Source of the DNA: CAZDDW01 sp964480695
GTDB lineage: Bacteria > Patescibacteriota > Patescibacteriia > UBA9934 > CAZDDW01
DNA: 26,176 nucleotides
Assembly: GCA_964480695.1 (NCBI GenBank)
Contig: CAYZPO010000008.1
Span: forward strand, 1-26,176
Direction: 5' to 3'
Part shown: piece by piece, positions 1 through 5,873 of the stretch
How the letters are laid out: each line of letters opens with the position of its first letter
Numbering within the stretch: the first letter of the stretch is position 1
Translations under genes and position numbers: made by a program
Notes under the pieces: model-generated
What the model saw: only the letters and a program-made list of their open reading frames with translations
Database searches by the model: none
What the model was told of the DNA's origin: nothing

Positions 1-193
1 ATCTGGTATCAAATAAAACGGTCGTGTATCCATTTTCCGAAAAGGCTTCAGCCATAGTCTGAATATGGAACTGTTCTTTGAATCCTCCAAGTCCGTGCAT
101 AACAAAAACTAAACCATTGTGATCAGGGTGCTCGCTAACGACCACAGCCAGTTTCTGTCCTTCGTGATTTTTGATGAAGTGTTTACTCAACAT
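1..193 (-). CDS. alpha/beta hydrolase, N-terminal 64 residues only
   Basis: The gene runs off the left edge of the window. The visible start reads MLSKHFIKNHEGQKL and then a beta strand LVFVMHGLGGF at about residues 28-38. His33-Gly-Leu-Gly-Gly is the oxyanion-hole HGxGG motif of alpha/beta hydrolases, and the following strand TTVLFDTR (57-64) fits beta-4 of that fold. The nucleophile elbow and catalytic triad lie outside the window. The start codon sits inside the end of the upstream nuclease gene (11-base overlap), so the two are very likely cotranscribed and translationally coupled. The fold is well supported. The substrate (ester, peptide, lipid) cannot be told from this fragment. Confidence 0.75.
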   Translation of the reverse strand, partial: MLSKHFIKNHEGQKLAVVVSEHPDHNGLVFVMHGLGGFKEQFHIQTMAEAFSENGYTTVLFDTR

Positions 194-926
194 TTTTTAC
201 AGTCTCACGATACAAACAATAATCGCAATCTTTTCCGGCCTTGGGAATAGTTTTACGATTCAAACACTTGTGCAGATCCTTGATCGTGCCTTCGACCCAA
301 CTGTCGTTTCCTTTGTAAGGCAATAGGTCAATATCGAATTCAAGCTTGCCGTCGAAAGCCTCAGCGTCTCGTCGGCCGTTACAGTAAACAAAATAACCAG
401 TGTTTGATACATCAAATCCATTCTGACGCATCAGCCATTGATACACTTCCATCTGGCGCTTGTAACAAATCTGCCACGGAGCGTTGATATTCACTTTTCC
501 ATCTTTCGAGGTCGCCTTGTAATCAACCACAATCAGATCACCGGAAATATCCATCCAAAGATCATCGACTGCACCAAAGATAGTCAAATTCGTTGGCTCG
601 TGAAAATACTGCACGCCAACAAAGTTCTCCCGCCACTGATCCATGTTCTCATGTTCAAACGGAACTGCTGTAAGACCATACGCTTTCATCATGGGATGAG
701 CCTTTTGTTTAGCTCGATGCAGATCAAACTCTTTTTTAAGCAGATGGTCAATGGCGCTGTTTAGGTTAAACGGAAAACCTGGTGGTCGCCCAACCCCTTT
801 AACTCGGTCTAAATAAAAACAGCGTGGGCAATCAAGAAACAGATCGATCTTGCTCCGGCTGACCTTAAAATGCTGACCAGGCAGGTATAAATTTTTTGTC
901 CGCGGGACATTATAATACTGTGACAT
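183..926 (-). CDS. PD-(D/E)XK nuclease, RecB/Cas4-like, with four cysteines
   Basis: A 247-aa single-domain nuclease of the PD-(D/E)XK superfamily. Seen in the protein: an N-terminal helix with CPRC (Cys33, Cys36), VDD at 120-122 giving the first acidic ligand, VVDYKAT at 133-139 with the Asp135-x-Lys137 core, and Gln158-x3-Tyr162 matching the QxxxY motif of RecB/Cas4 nucleases. CDYC (Cys234, Cys237) closes the protein. In Cas4 and AddB, N- and C-terminal cysteines hold a 4Fe-4S cluster; here the pairing is 2+2, so iron-sulfur or zinc are both possible. A -10 box ends 10 bases before the ATG, which predicts a leaderless mRNA. There is no CRISPR array in the window, so a housekeeping DNA-repair role is more likely than spacer acquisition. 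Followed with an 11-base overlap by the hydrolase gene. Confidence 0.85.
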   Translation of the reverse strand: MSQYYNVPRTKNLYLPGQHFKVSRSKIDLFLDCPRCFYLDRVKGVGRPPGFPFNLNSAIDHLLKKEFDLHRAKQKAHPMMKAYGLTAVPFEHENMDQWRENFVGVQYFHEPTNLTIFGAVDDLWMDISGDLIVVDYKATSKDGKVNINAPWQICYKRQMEVYQWLMRQNGFDVSNTGYFVYCNGRRDAEAFDGKLEFDIDLLPYKGNDSWVEGTIKDLHKCLNRKTIPKAGKDCDYCLYRETVKNVE

Positions 927-935
927 AGTGTTTCC

Positions 936-963
936 ATTCTAGCTTAAATCAGGCTTTTGTCAA
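936..963 (-). promoter_or_regulatory. promoter of the nuclease/hydrolase operon
   Basis: On the minus strand TTGACA (958-963) is followed after 16 bases by TAGAAT (936-941). The ATG at 926 lies 10 bases further on, so transcription would begin at or within a few bases of the start codon. Confidence 0.7.
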
Positions 964-977
964 AGCTACTTTGACTT

Positions 978-986
978 TGTGGATAA
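978..986 (-). promoter_or_regulatory. DnaA box (TTATCCACA)
   Basis: A perfect 9-base DnaA box on the minus strand, between the nuclease promoter and the -10 box of the putative RNA gene. It is one of five perfect boxes in the window, four of them intergenic. Confidence 0.55.
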
Positions 987-1014
987 CTAGGGTAGCCAAA
1001 AATTTTTACAGGAG

Positions 1015-1020
1015 TATAAT
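1015..1020 (+). promoter_or_regulatory. -10 box upstream of a putative RNA gene
   Basis: Perfect TATAAT in an AT-rich stretch just where the sequence turns GC-richer and highly structured. No good -35 hexamer is present at the right distance. Predicted transcription start is about 1027. Confidence 0.45.
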
Positions 1021-1026
1021 TAATTC

Positions 1027-1550
1027 AACGAACGTTTCCGGAAGCGGAATGAACCGTTGCTAGCGCAACTACCGCAGCTTGGTCGACGTGCATCGCGTTT
1101 ACACGTTAGACTGGAGATAGCTGTTGGATCGCCGAGCGCTTGTGATGAGTTCGCATGTGAAAGCTAGAGGGCTGAAGCGTGCACTAGTGTATCCGTAAAT
1201 GGAGACGACGTCCTTTCCCAGTTGGGATAGATCAAATAGGCAAGGACAGGTGCCGCTTGCTTCTCAAGGAGAGATAGTGAGTTCGAGAAAGTCGATCAAA
1301 CCCAACAACCATCGCCGTAATGTCGAAAGAAAAAGGGGTGCTACCAGCATCCCCGAGGCCATGAGATGCCAAAGGCCAAACGACTAGGCGATAAGCTCGG
1401 GGTCTTCGGACCCCACCGCTAGCTGCCCCGGCCCCACGAGGCCGATGACGGATGACAAGGAGGTGCCCCCATGCTCACTTGGACCGACACGTCGTAATTC
1501 GTCCTGTACAGCGCCTCAGGCGGAGACCATCCTGGTCTCCGCCTGATTCA
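1027..1550 (+). ncRNA. putative structured noncoding RNA, about 520 nt
   Basis: No convincing gene fills 927-1679, and the one ORF here (62 aa at 1199-1387) has no ribosome site. The stretch is instead rich in local hairpins: TTCCG-GAAG-CGGAA and GTTGC-TAGC-GCAAC near 1047-1085; TCCCA-GT-TGGGA near 1215-1228; GGGGTGCT/AGCATCCCC near 1335-1354; GGGGTC-TTCG-GACCCC near 1399-1414, closed by a UUCG tetraloop; GGCC...GGCC near 1430-1445; and a perfect 13-bp hairpin at 1517-1545 that ends the unit. A TATAAT lies just upstream. I saw no signature of RNase P RNA, tmRNA, 6S, SRP RNA or rRNA. Strand and boundaries are inferred from the -10 box and terminal hairpin. Confidence 0.5.
1517..1545 (+). terminator. 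strong hairpin ending the putative RNA
   Basis: A perfect 13-bp stem (CAGGCGGAGACCA with its complement) and 3-base loop, followed by ATTCAATTTA. There is no pure T run, so it may act as a terminator or as a stabilising 3' end. Confidence 0.55.
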
Positions 1551-1599
1551 ATTTACAAAAACATCTAAAACTTTACACGTTGTTCATGAGAGACGTGGC

Positions 1600-1628
1600 T
1601 TGACAGATTAAGGCCGCTCTGATACCGT
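1600..1628 (+). promoter_or_regulatory. promoter of the 62-aa gene
   Basis: TTGACA (1600-1605), 17-base spacer, TACCGT (1623-1628). The -35 is perfect and the -10 weak. The same TTGAC-N17 layout precedes most GC-rich cassettes in the window. Confidence 0.5.
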
Positions 1629-1679
1629 GGGTCAATCATCGAACGCAGCTGTAAACAACGAAATGGGAGGAAGCACTCG

Positions 1680-1868
1680 ATGAGCAGCAGGTATCAGTTT
1701 CTGGCCGATCGTCTGAATGCAACTCTGCAGCGTCGGCACCCACGTCCGCCGACAGCCATCGGAAAGACGCTCCAGGTGGGGGCTGGTGCTGTCAGGAAGT
1801 TCCTGCGTACGGCTGGCAATCGCCGGTCTCACCGCGGGACGCTCGCAGACGCCGACAACAACGGCTGA
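1680..1868 (+). CDS. small basic protein of unknown function (62 aa)
   Basis: An Arg-rich 62-residue protein beginning MSSRYQFLADRLNATL, with no signal peptide, membrane segment or cysteine and no family I recognise. Support for a real gene is contextual: a good Shine-Dalgarno (GGAGG at 1666-1670, nine bases before ATG), a TTGACA promoter 75 bases upstream, and a GC-rich terminator shortly after the stop. These match the other GC-rich cassettes here. Against it: another frame (1717-1974) is also open across much of this segment, and GC-rich DNA opens frames by chance. It could instead be part of a longer RNA. Confidence 0.45.
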   Translation: MSSRYQFLADRLNATLQRRHPRPPTAIGKTLQVGAGAVRKFLRTAGNRRSHRGTLADADNNG

Positions 1869-1905
1869 GCACCAGGTCGAATTTCGGCCTCAAACACGTC
1901 TCACA

Positions 1906-1933
1906 GCGCGCCGGCGGCTCTGCCCCGGCGCGC
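1906..1933 (+). terminator. GC-rich hairpin after the 62-aa gene
   Basis: Nine-bp stem GCGCGCCGG (1906-1914) with CCGGCGCGC (1925-1933), followed by TTCACCATTTC. A second hairpin follows at once. Confidence 0.55.
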
Positions 1934-1942
1934 TTCACCATT

Positions 1943-1962
1943 TCAGCCTCAAGGCTGATTTT
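1943..1962 (+). terminator. second terminator hairpin with T tract
   Basis: TCAGCC-TCAA-GGCTGA (1943-1958) followed by TTTTAT. With the hairpin at 1906 it forms a double terminator that separates the GC-rich segment from the MgtE operon. Confidence 0.65.
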
Positions 1963-1985
1963 ATGTTTTCATGATTTCATGCCTG

Positions 1986-2027
1986 CCCGCCAAAACCTTT
2001 GGTGAAGGCGGGATTTCATGCTAAAAT
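1986..2027 (+). promoter_or_regulatory. hairpin plus extended -10 promoter of the MgtE operon
   Basis: A hairpin CCCGCC (1986-1991)/GGCGGG (2007-2012) is followed by TGC-TAAAAT (-10 at 2022-2027). The ATG at 2037 is nine bases beyond, predicting a nearly leaderless transcript. Confidence 0.6.
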
Positions 2028-2036
2028 AGAAGCACT

Positions 2037-2279
2037 ATGCAGTTACCTTGGAGGAAAAAGAAACCAAAGAGCGGGAAATATTGGTCTATCCCAAGACCAA
2101 TCTGGAAATTCCTGCTTTTTAATTTTATCGGAGGAGTATTTCGTGGCTTTGGTTATTTCATCGGATTTACTGTCGTTGTTGGTCTGATCATCTGGATCTT
2201 AAGCTGGTTCCCTTTCTTTGATGAGTTAATGGCCTGGATAGGTGAACTACAAAATTCAGCTGGTTCGTATGTCGAATAA
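2037..2279 (+). CDS. small one-pass membrane protein, DUF5665-like
   Basis: An 80-aa protein with a strongly basic N-terminus (WRKKKPKSGK, about 5-14), then a hydrophobic core FRGFGYFIGFTVVVGLIIWIL at about 35-55 and a short amphipathic tail. The pattern of a Gly-rich segment (GGVFRGFGYFIGFT) before one transmembrane helix resembles the DUF5665 family of short bacterial membrane proteins, by memory rather than search. It is predicted to sit in the membrane with the basic end inside. It overlaps the transporter start by 11 bases, so a role beside that transporter is possible but not shown. No Shine-Dalgarno is evident; the -10 box lies nine bases before the ATG. Confidence 0.65.
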   Translation: MQLPWRKKKPKSGKYWSIPRPIWKFLLFNFIGGVFRGFGYFIGFTVVVGLIIWILSWFPFFDELMAWIGELQNSAGSYVE

Positions 2280-3252
2280 AAAGCCTCACTTCCCTACAAA
2301 AACTATCGGGCACGACGTGCTTGAGCATGTTCCTGTAGCTCGTGGTAACACCACAGTCGAAGCGATGTGGAAAGAACTACACACTCGCGCCAAGGAATGG
2401 GACACAATCAATTACATTTATGTTATCGACTCCAAGAAAAAACTACTTGGGGTTGTTTCAATTAAAGAATTGATGCGAGCTACGCCACGGAAGAAGCTCA
2501 AAGACCTAATGTGCGAGAAGCCAGTAGTGGTTCATCCATACACTCTAAAAGAGCGGGCCGCTATGTTGGCTATTCGACATGACATCAAGCAACTGCCAGT
2601 GATCCGTAAAACCGGAGCTCTGATGGGTGTCTTCGGCTCTGATGAGCTGGTAGACACCTTACACCAGTCTCATGTTGAAGACATTATCTACTACTCAGGT
2701 ATTACACCCATGGAAAACAAGATCCGGTCGATCCTGCGAGCTCGTGTGGGCAAGTTAGTAATGATGCGCCTACCTTGGCTAATCGTTGGACTAGCTGGCG
2801 GAATTGTCGCTACCTTTATCATTAGCTACTTCGAATCTGCTCTAGAAGAAATTATTGCTCTAGCTTTCTTTATCCCAGTGATCGTCTACATGGGTGACGC
2901 AGTTGGACATCAGACCCAGCTGATCTTTATCCGTTCTTTAGGCTCAGAAGAGGTTAATCTCAAGACATATGTTTTACGCGAGATCGCGGTGGACTTTATT
3001 ATCGGAATCGTCCTGGCTGCTGGGATCACTCTTTTTGTCCAGTTCTGGCTTGACTCACCGGTCGCAGCAGCTATAGTCGGACTAACCTTATTTATTAATA
3101 TTTTTAAAGCCGGAACAATTGCTGTTGGTATTCCGTTGTTGTTATATAAACTAAAAAAGGCCCCAGCCCTCGGTGCTGGTCCATCTACCACAACTGTACA
3201 GGATCTCTTGTCGATCGTGATTTATTTCCTGATCGCGACTGCGTTACTATAA
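2269..3252 (+). CDS. MgtE-type divalent cation transporter with CBS pair, no N-terminal domain
   Basis: A 327-aa protein. The ATG at 2269 is preferred over one at 2242 because it leaves only an 11-base overlap with the upstream gene and yields MSNKK directly before the first CBS motif. Residues about 15-140 form two CBS domains, which in MgtE sense cytosolic Mg2+ and gate the pore. Residues about 165-325 form the five-helix MgtE pore domain. The usual GGNAGxQ signature is replaced by GDAVGHQTQ (209-217), and the usual DPA before the last helix is APA (298-300). Asp312 in TTTVQD remains, at the position where family members carry a pore aspartate. The MgtE N domain is absent, so gating may differ. 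Substrate is probably Mg2+ but could be another divalent ion. Confidence 0.85.
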   Translation: MSNKKPHFPTKTIGHDVLEHVPVARGNTTVEAMWKELHTRAKEWDTINYIYVIDSKKKLLGVVSIKELMRATPRKKLKDLMCEKPVVVHPYTLKERAAMLAIRHDIKQLPVIRKTGALMGVFGSDELVDTLHQSHVEDIIYYSGITPMENKIRSILRARVGKLVMMRLPWLIVGLAGGIVATFIISYFESALEEIIALAFFIPVIVYMGDAVGHQTQLIFIRSLGSEEVNLKTYVLREIAVDFIIGIVLAAGITLFVQFWLDSPVAAAIVGLTLFINIFKAGTIAVGIPLLLYKLKKAPALGAGPSTTTVQDLLSIVIYFLIATALL

Positions 3253-3286
3253 CGCAAAGACCTTGAACTCTTTCGAATCCAAAACT

Positions 3287-3306
3287 CAGCCATAAGGCTG
3301 TTTTTT
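3287..3306 (+). terminator. intrinsic terminator of the MgtE operon
   Basis: CAGCC-ATAA-GGCTG (3287-3300) followed directly by six T. Confidence 0.8.
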
Positions 3307-3312
3307 AAATCC

Positions 3313-3339
3313 AAAAACCCCGGGCCGTATTACGACCCG
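3313..3339 (-). terminator. intrinsic terminator of the cobO/nrdJ-side gene block
   Basis: On the minus strand CGGGTCGT-AAT-ACGGCCCG (3339-3321, one G-U pair) is followed by GGGTTTTT. It lies 33 bases past the stop of the 355-aa gene and faces the plus-strand terminator next door, so convergent transcripts are insulated. Confidence 0.75.
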
Positions 3340-3372
3340 AGATTTCCAAAAACAATATCTATACTTCAATGT

Positions 3373-4440
3373 TTAAGCTGCATCTAATAAGGCATGGTAA
3401 AGTGTCTCACCACCCCAACCATTTTTAACATCCTCTGGTACATCTAATCCATATTTGTCAGCAATTTTAGTCAACCTGACTCCTGTACGCAAATGGTCTT
3501 TTCCCGTATCAACACCTTTACGTCTAGCCCGACCATATGTGAACTCTTTTGGATTTTTGCGCCGGTCGTCCCATTTTTCCTGTGAGCTAGTCAGCTTATC
3601 AACTACTAACTTGGACATTTTTTCTTTGTCAACTATACCCTCTAAATCCCCCTGAACCAATTCTTCCATATCATCAAAATACAAACCTTCGTTCTGGATT
3701 AAGAGCAATGCTAATTTACCTAGTTGTTCCTGAATTGCAGGTTGTTTTGTTAGATCCACTCCTTTTTCTCTAAGAACATTCCATCCTTCATTCATATCCT
3801 GCAGATGCCACATTATGATTCCTAGACCATTTTTTTCTTGTGCTATGTCTTCTTTCAAAAATTGCACTGTTCCCTCAGTAAAAGCCGCTTCATAGTCTAA
3901 GTCATGAGACTCAGCAAATTCTACCATTCTTTTGTAATTTTCATCTAAATAACCCATATTCCAATTTGACTGTTTGACCGCAAGAATTATTCCATAATCA
4001 GTGGCGTTCTGAATATTTGCCTCATCTTGCTCAGCCCGCTCAAGCACTGACTCAAATCTCCCTTGTACTTCCTTTGCTCCTTTTGGAAGATATTTATTCG
4101 CACCTAAATCTTGGACATTATAAGTAATAATTAATTCCAGCGCCTCTTTTATATCTGCTCCCTGTTCCTGTGCCTTATCTAACACCTCTTGAACCTTATC
4201 AAATCTCATTTTCCCATCTCTGATAAAATTCTTCACTTCCCTGTACACCTCTTTATCAACATCTTCATACGCACCAAAATCACGTGTTTCTCGAGTATCT
4301 TTTGAGTCAGCTAAAAGAGCTTCTTTCAACCCAGACTCAGCTTTGCTATCTTTTTTTGCAGCTTTTTTTTGTGCCTCTTTTGCCTCTTCTTTAACCTCTC
4401 CTTTTTTCTCTTTCTTTTCTTTCTCTTTATCTTTAGCCAT
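3373..4440 (-). CDS. hypothetical charged helical protein (355 aa)
   Basis: I do not recognise this protein. The first 45 residues are almost only Lys, Glu, Asp and Ala (MAKDKEKEKKEKKGEVKEEA and on), a likely disordered or coiled tail. The rest is predicted mainly helical, with no signal peptide, membrane segment or cysteine, so it is probably a soluble cytoplasmic protein. Near the C-terminus TYGRARRKGVDTGKDHLRTG is basic and might bind nucleic acid, which is speculative. The gene starts five bases after the stop of the upstream 272-aa gene and is followed by a terminator. Its base composition is more AT-rich than its neighbours. Confidence 0.8.
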   Translation of the reverse strand: MAKDKEKEKKEKKGEVKEEAKEAQKKAAKKDSKAESGLKEALLADSKDTRETRDFGAYEDVDKEVYREVKNFIRDGKMRFDKVQEVLDKAQEQGADIKEALELIITYNVQDLGANKYLPKGAKEVQGRFESVLERAEQDEANIQNATDYGIILAVKQSNWNMGYLDENYKRMVEFAESHDLDYEAAFTEGTVQFLKEDIAQEKNGLGIIMWHLQDMNEGWNVLREKGVDLTKQPAIQEQLGKLALLLIQNEGLYFDDMEELVQGDLEGIVDKEKMSKLVVDKLTSSQEKWDDRRKNPKEFTYGRARRKGVDTGKDHLRTGVRLTKIADKYGLDVPEDVKNGWGGETLYHALLDAA

Positions 4441-4445
4441 ATATT

Positions 4446-5264
4446 TTAAAGTTTAATATCTTTGATCAAAGGTTTATCTCCGTATGGAGTGAAAAAGAAG
4501 CTGGCTAGATGCTCGATTCCAACTTCTTGAAAAGTATCTAATAATACTTGTACTAATTTTTTAAATTCTTTGTGGATTAAATCTGGATCTGACATTTCTG
4601 ATATAGACAGCTTAGCAGAATAATAGGCCGCGACCAAACGCTCGCGAATCTGATCATCCAGGATCGAATAGATAAATTTACTCAAAACCTCGTCACGCTC
4701 AAAGTCAATCCGCAAACCTGGAACAGGACCAAAACCAAGATCGACCTCAGGACTTTCGATATAGCGTTGCTTATCTTCTGCACTAGTCGCATCTTGGATC
4801 GCTTTATACATAGCCAGATAGTATTCCAGACAGTACATCATGCCTTCGTTAGCAAATAATCGTTTATCATGTTCCAGCTGCTTCTCGGCCGAGAGTGTAG
4901 ACTTAAGACTCTGTCGCTTATCCTGAAAAAACTCACTAGCTTGGCCAATGGTTTGGAACTTAGAACAGTCCTGGATGTACTGGGCGATCATATCACGATG
5001 TTCTTCCCCAACCTGGTCACGAAATAATTCAGCAATATAAGAAAGCGAGCGTGCCAATTCAAGCTCGCTCGGTTTATCTTTTTGAAGTTCATTGATCAAA
5101 CTTTCCACTCGACCCTTAGCCTCAGTATCTTGCTCTAGCCCGCCCTGAACCTTTTCCAACATAGGGATCAGTTCAGATCCAAGCTTTTTAAACTCATTTA
5201 TCCACAAAATAAGCGGCCGTTCTGCCCCTAATTTAACCAATTTATGTAAATCTTCAAGTAGCAT
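4446..5264 (-). CDS. hypothetical helical cytoplasmic protein (272 aa)
   Basis: An unrecognised 272-aa protein starting MLLEDLHKLVKLGAERPLIL. It is rich in Leu, Glu and Lys, mainly helical by eye, with no export signal or membrane segment. It heads a two-gene unit with the 355-aa gene. An extended -10 box (TGATATAAT) ends six bases before the ATG, so this unit probably has its own leaderless transcript although it lies only 29 bases after cobO. A perfect TTATCCACA DnaA-box sequence lies inside the gene at 5198-5206, which may be chance. The operon neighbour gives no functional clue. Confidence 0.8.
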   Translation of the reverse strand: MLLEDLHKLVKLGAERPLILWINEFKKLGSELIPMLEKVQGGLEQDTEAKGRVESLINELQKDKPSELELARSLSYIAELFRDQVGEEHRDMIAQYIQDCSKFQTIGQASEFFQDKRQSLKSTLSAEKQLEHDKRLFANEGMMYCLEYYLAMYKAIQDATSAEDKQRYIESPEVDLGFGPVPGLRIDFERDEVLSKFIYSILDDQIRERLVAAYYSAKLSISEMSDPDLIHKEFKKLVQVLLDTFQEVGIEHLASFFFTPYGDKPLIKDIKL

Positions 5265-5270
5265 GGATGT

Positions 5271-5279
5271 ATTATATCA
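5271..5279 (-). promoter_or_regulatory. extended -10 promoter of the 272-aa/355-aa gene pair
   Basis: TGA-TATAAT on the minus strand, with the hexamer at 5276-5271, six bases before the ATG at 5264. No clear -35, as expected of an extended -10 promoter. Confidence 0.65.
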
Positions 5280-5293
5280 GATTGAAAGTCACA

Positions 5294-5872
5294 CTAATAA
5301 TCCAGCCCCTTACGAGCAGGAACAGCGCTATAAAAGTAATGTTTACGGAGCTTGTCTTCGGTCACAAGGTGAGCTCGTTCAATAAATTCATCCGGAGCGC
5401 GGCGTCCGGTTAGAATGACTTCGGTTCGTTCTGGTTTGTGATCCAGAACCTCCAGCACATGCTCAGCCTCAACCATTCCTAGATCTGTTACTACATTAAT
5501 CTCATCCAGAACAACCAGATCATACTCGTCGTTCTTAAACAGCTCTCGCGCCTGACGCAGCCCATGATGCATTTCCTCCTTATCGTCCTCAGTCACTTCA
5601 AAGTCAAACTGCCTTGTCTGAGGATCAATCCGGTCACGACCAAAAGACCACCAATCAACTTCAAGTTTATCCAACACCTTGCGCTCAGTATAGTTCTCTC
5701 CACCCTTATCAAAAAATAGCACTGCGACACGACGCCCGGCCCCAACTGAACGCATCACCTGGCCCAGCGCTGCCGTAGTCTTCCCTTTCCCATCACCAGT
5801 AAATAATTGAATAAGGCCATATCCTCTATGGCCTTTAATTCGTTTGTCTAATTTGGGCTTTCGCCGAATCAT
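5294..5872 (-). CDS. cobO: cob(I)alamin adenosyltransferase, CobO/BtuR type
   Basis: A 192-aa P-loop enzyme that transfers the adenosyl group of ATP to cob(I)alamin or corrinoid precursors, giving adenosylcobalamin. Seen: Walker A GDGKGKTT (26-33), Walker B-like LVVLDE (119-124), the family segment ILTGRRAPDEFIERAHLVTE (153-172) and the C-terminal ARKGLDY. Length is normal for the family. The gene starts one base after the stop of nrdJ and is surely cotranscribed with it. No B12 synthesis genes are visible, so it most likely activates scavenged cobalamin for the neighbouring B12-dependent reductase. Regulation should follow the nrdJ promoter. Confidence 0.95.
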   Translation of the reverse strand: MIRRKPKLDKRIKGHRGYGLIQLFTGDGKGKTTAALGQVMRSVGAGRRVAVLFFDKGGENYTERKVLDKLEVDWWSFGRDRIDPQTRQFDFEVTEDDKEEMHHGLRQARELFKNDEYDLVVLDEINVVTDLGMVEAEHVLEVLDHKPERTEVILTGRRAPDEFIERAHLVTEDKLRKHYFYSAVPARKGLDY

Positions 5873-5873
5873 A

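Noticed and set aside
183..926. CRISPR-Cas system, because of the Cas4-like nuclease
   Set aside because: No regularly spaced repeats and no other cas gene in the window.
1027..1550. tmRNA, RNase P RNA or rRNA fragment
   Set aside because: The conserved core sequences of these RNAs that I know (for example the RNase P GAGGAAAGUCC box or the tmRNA 3' acceptor arm) were not found.
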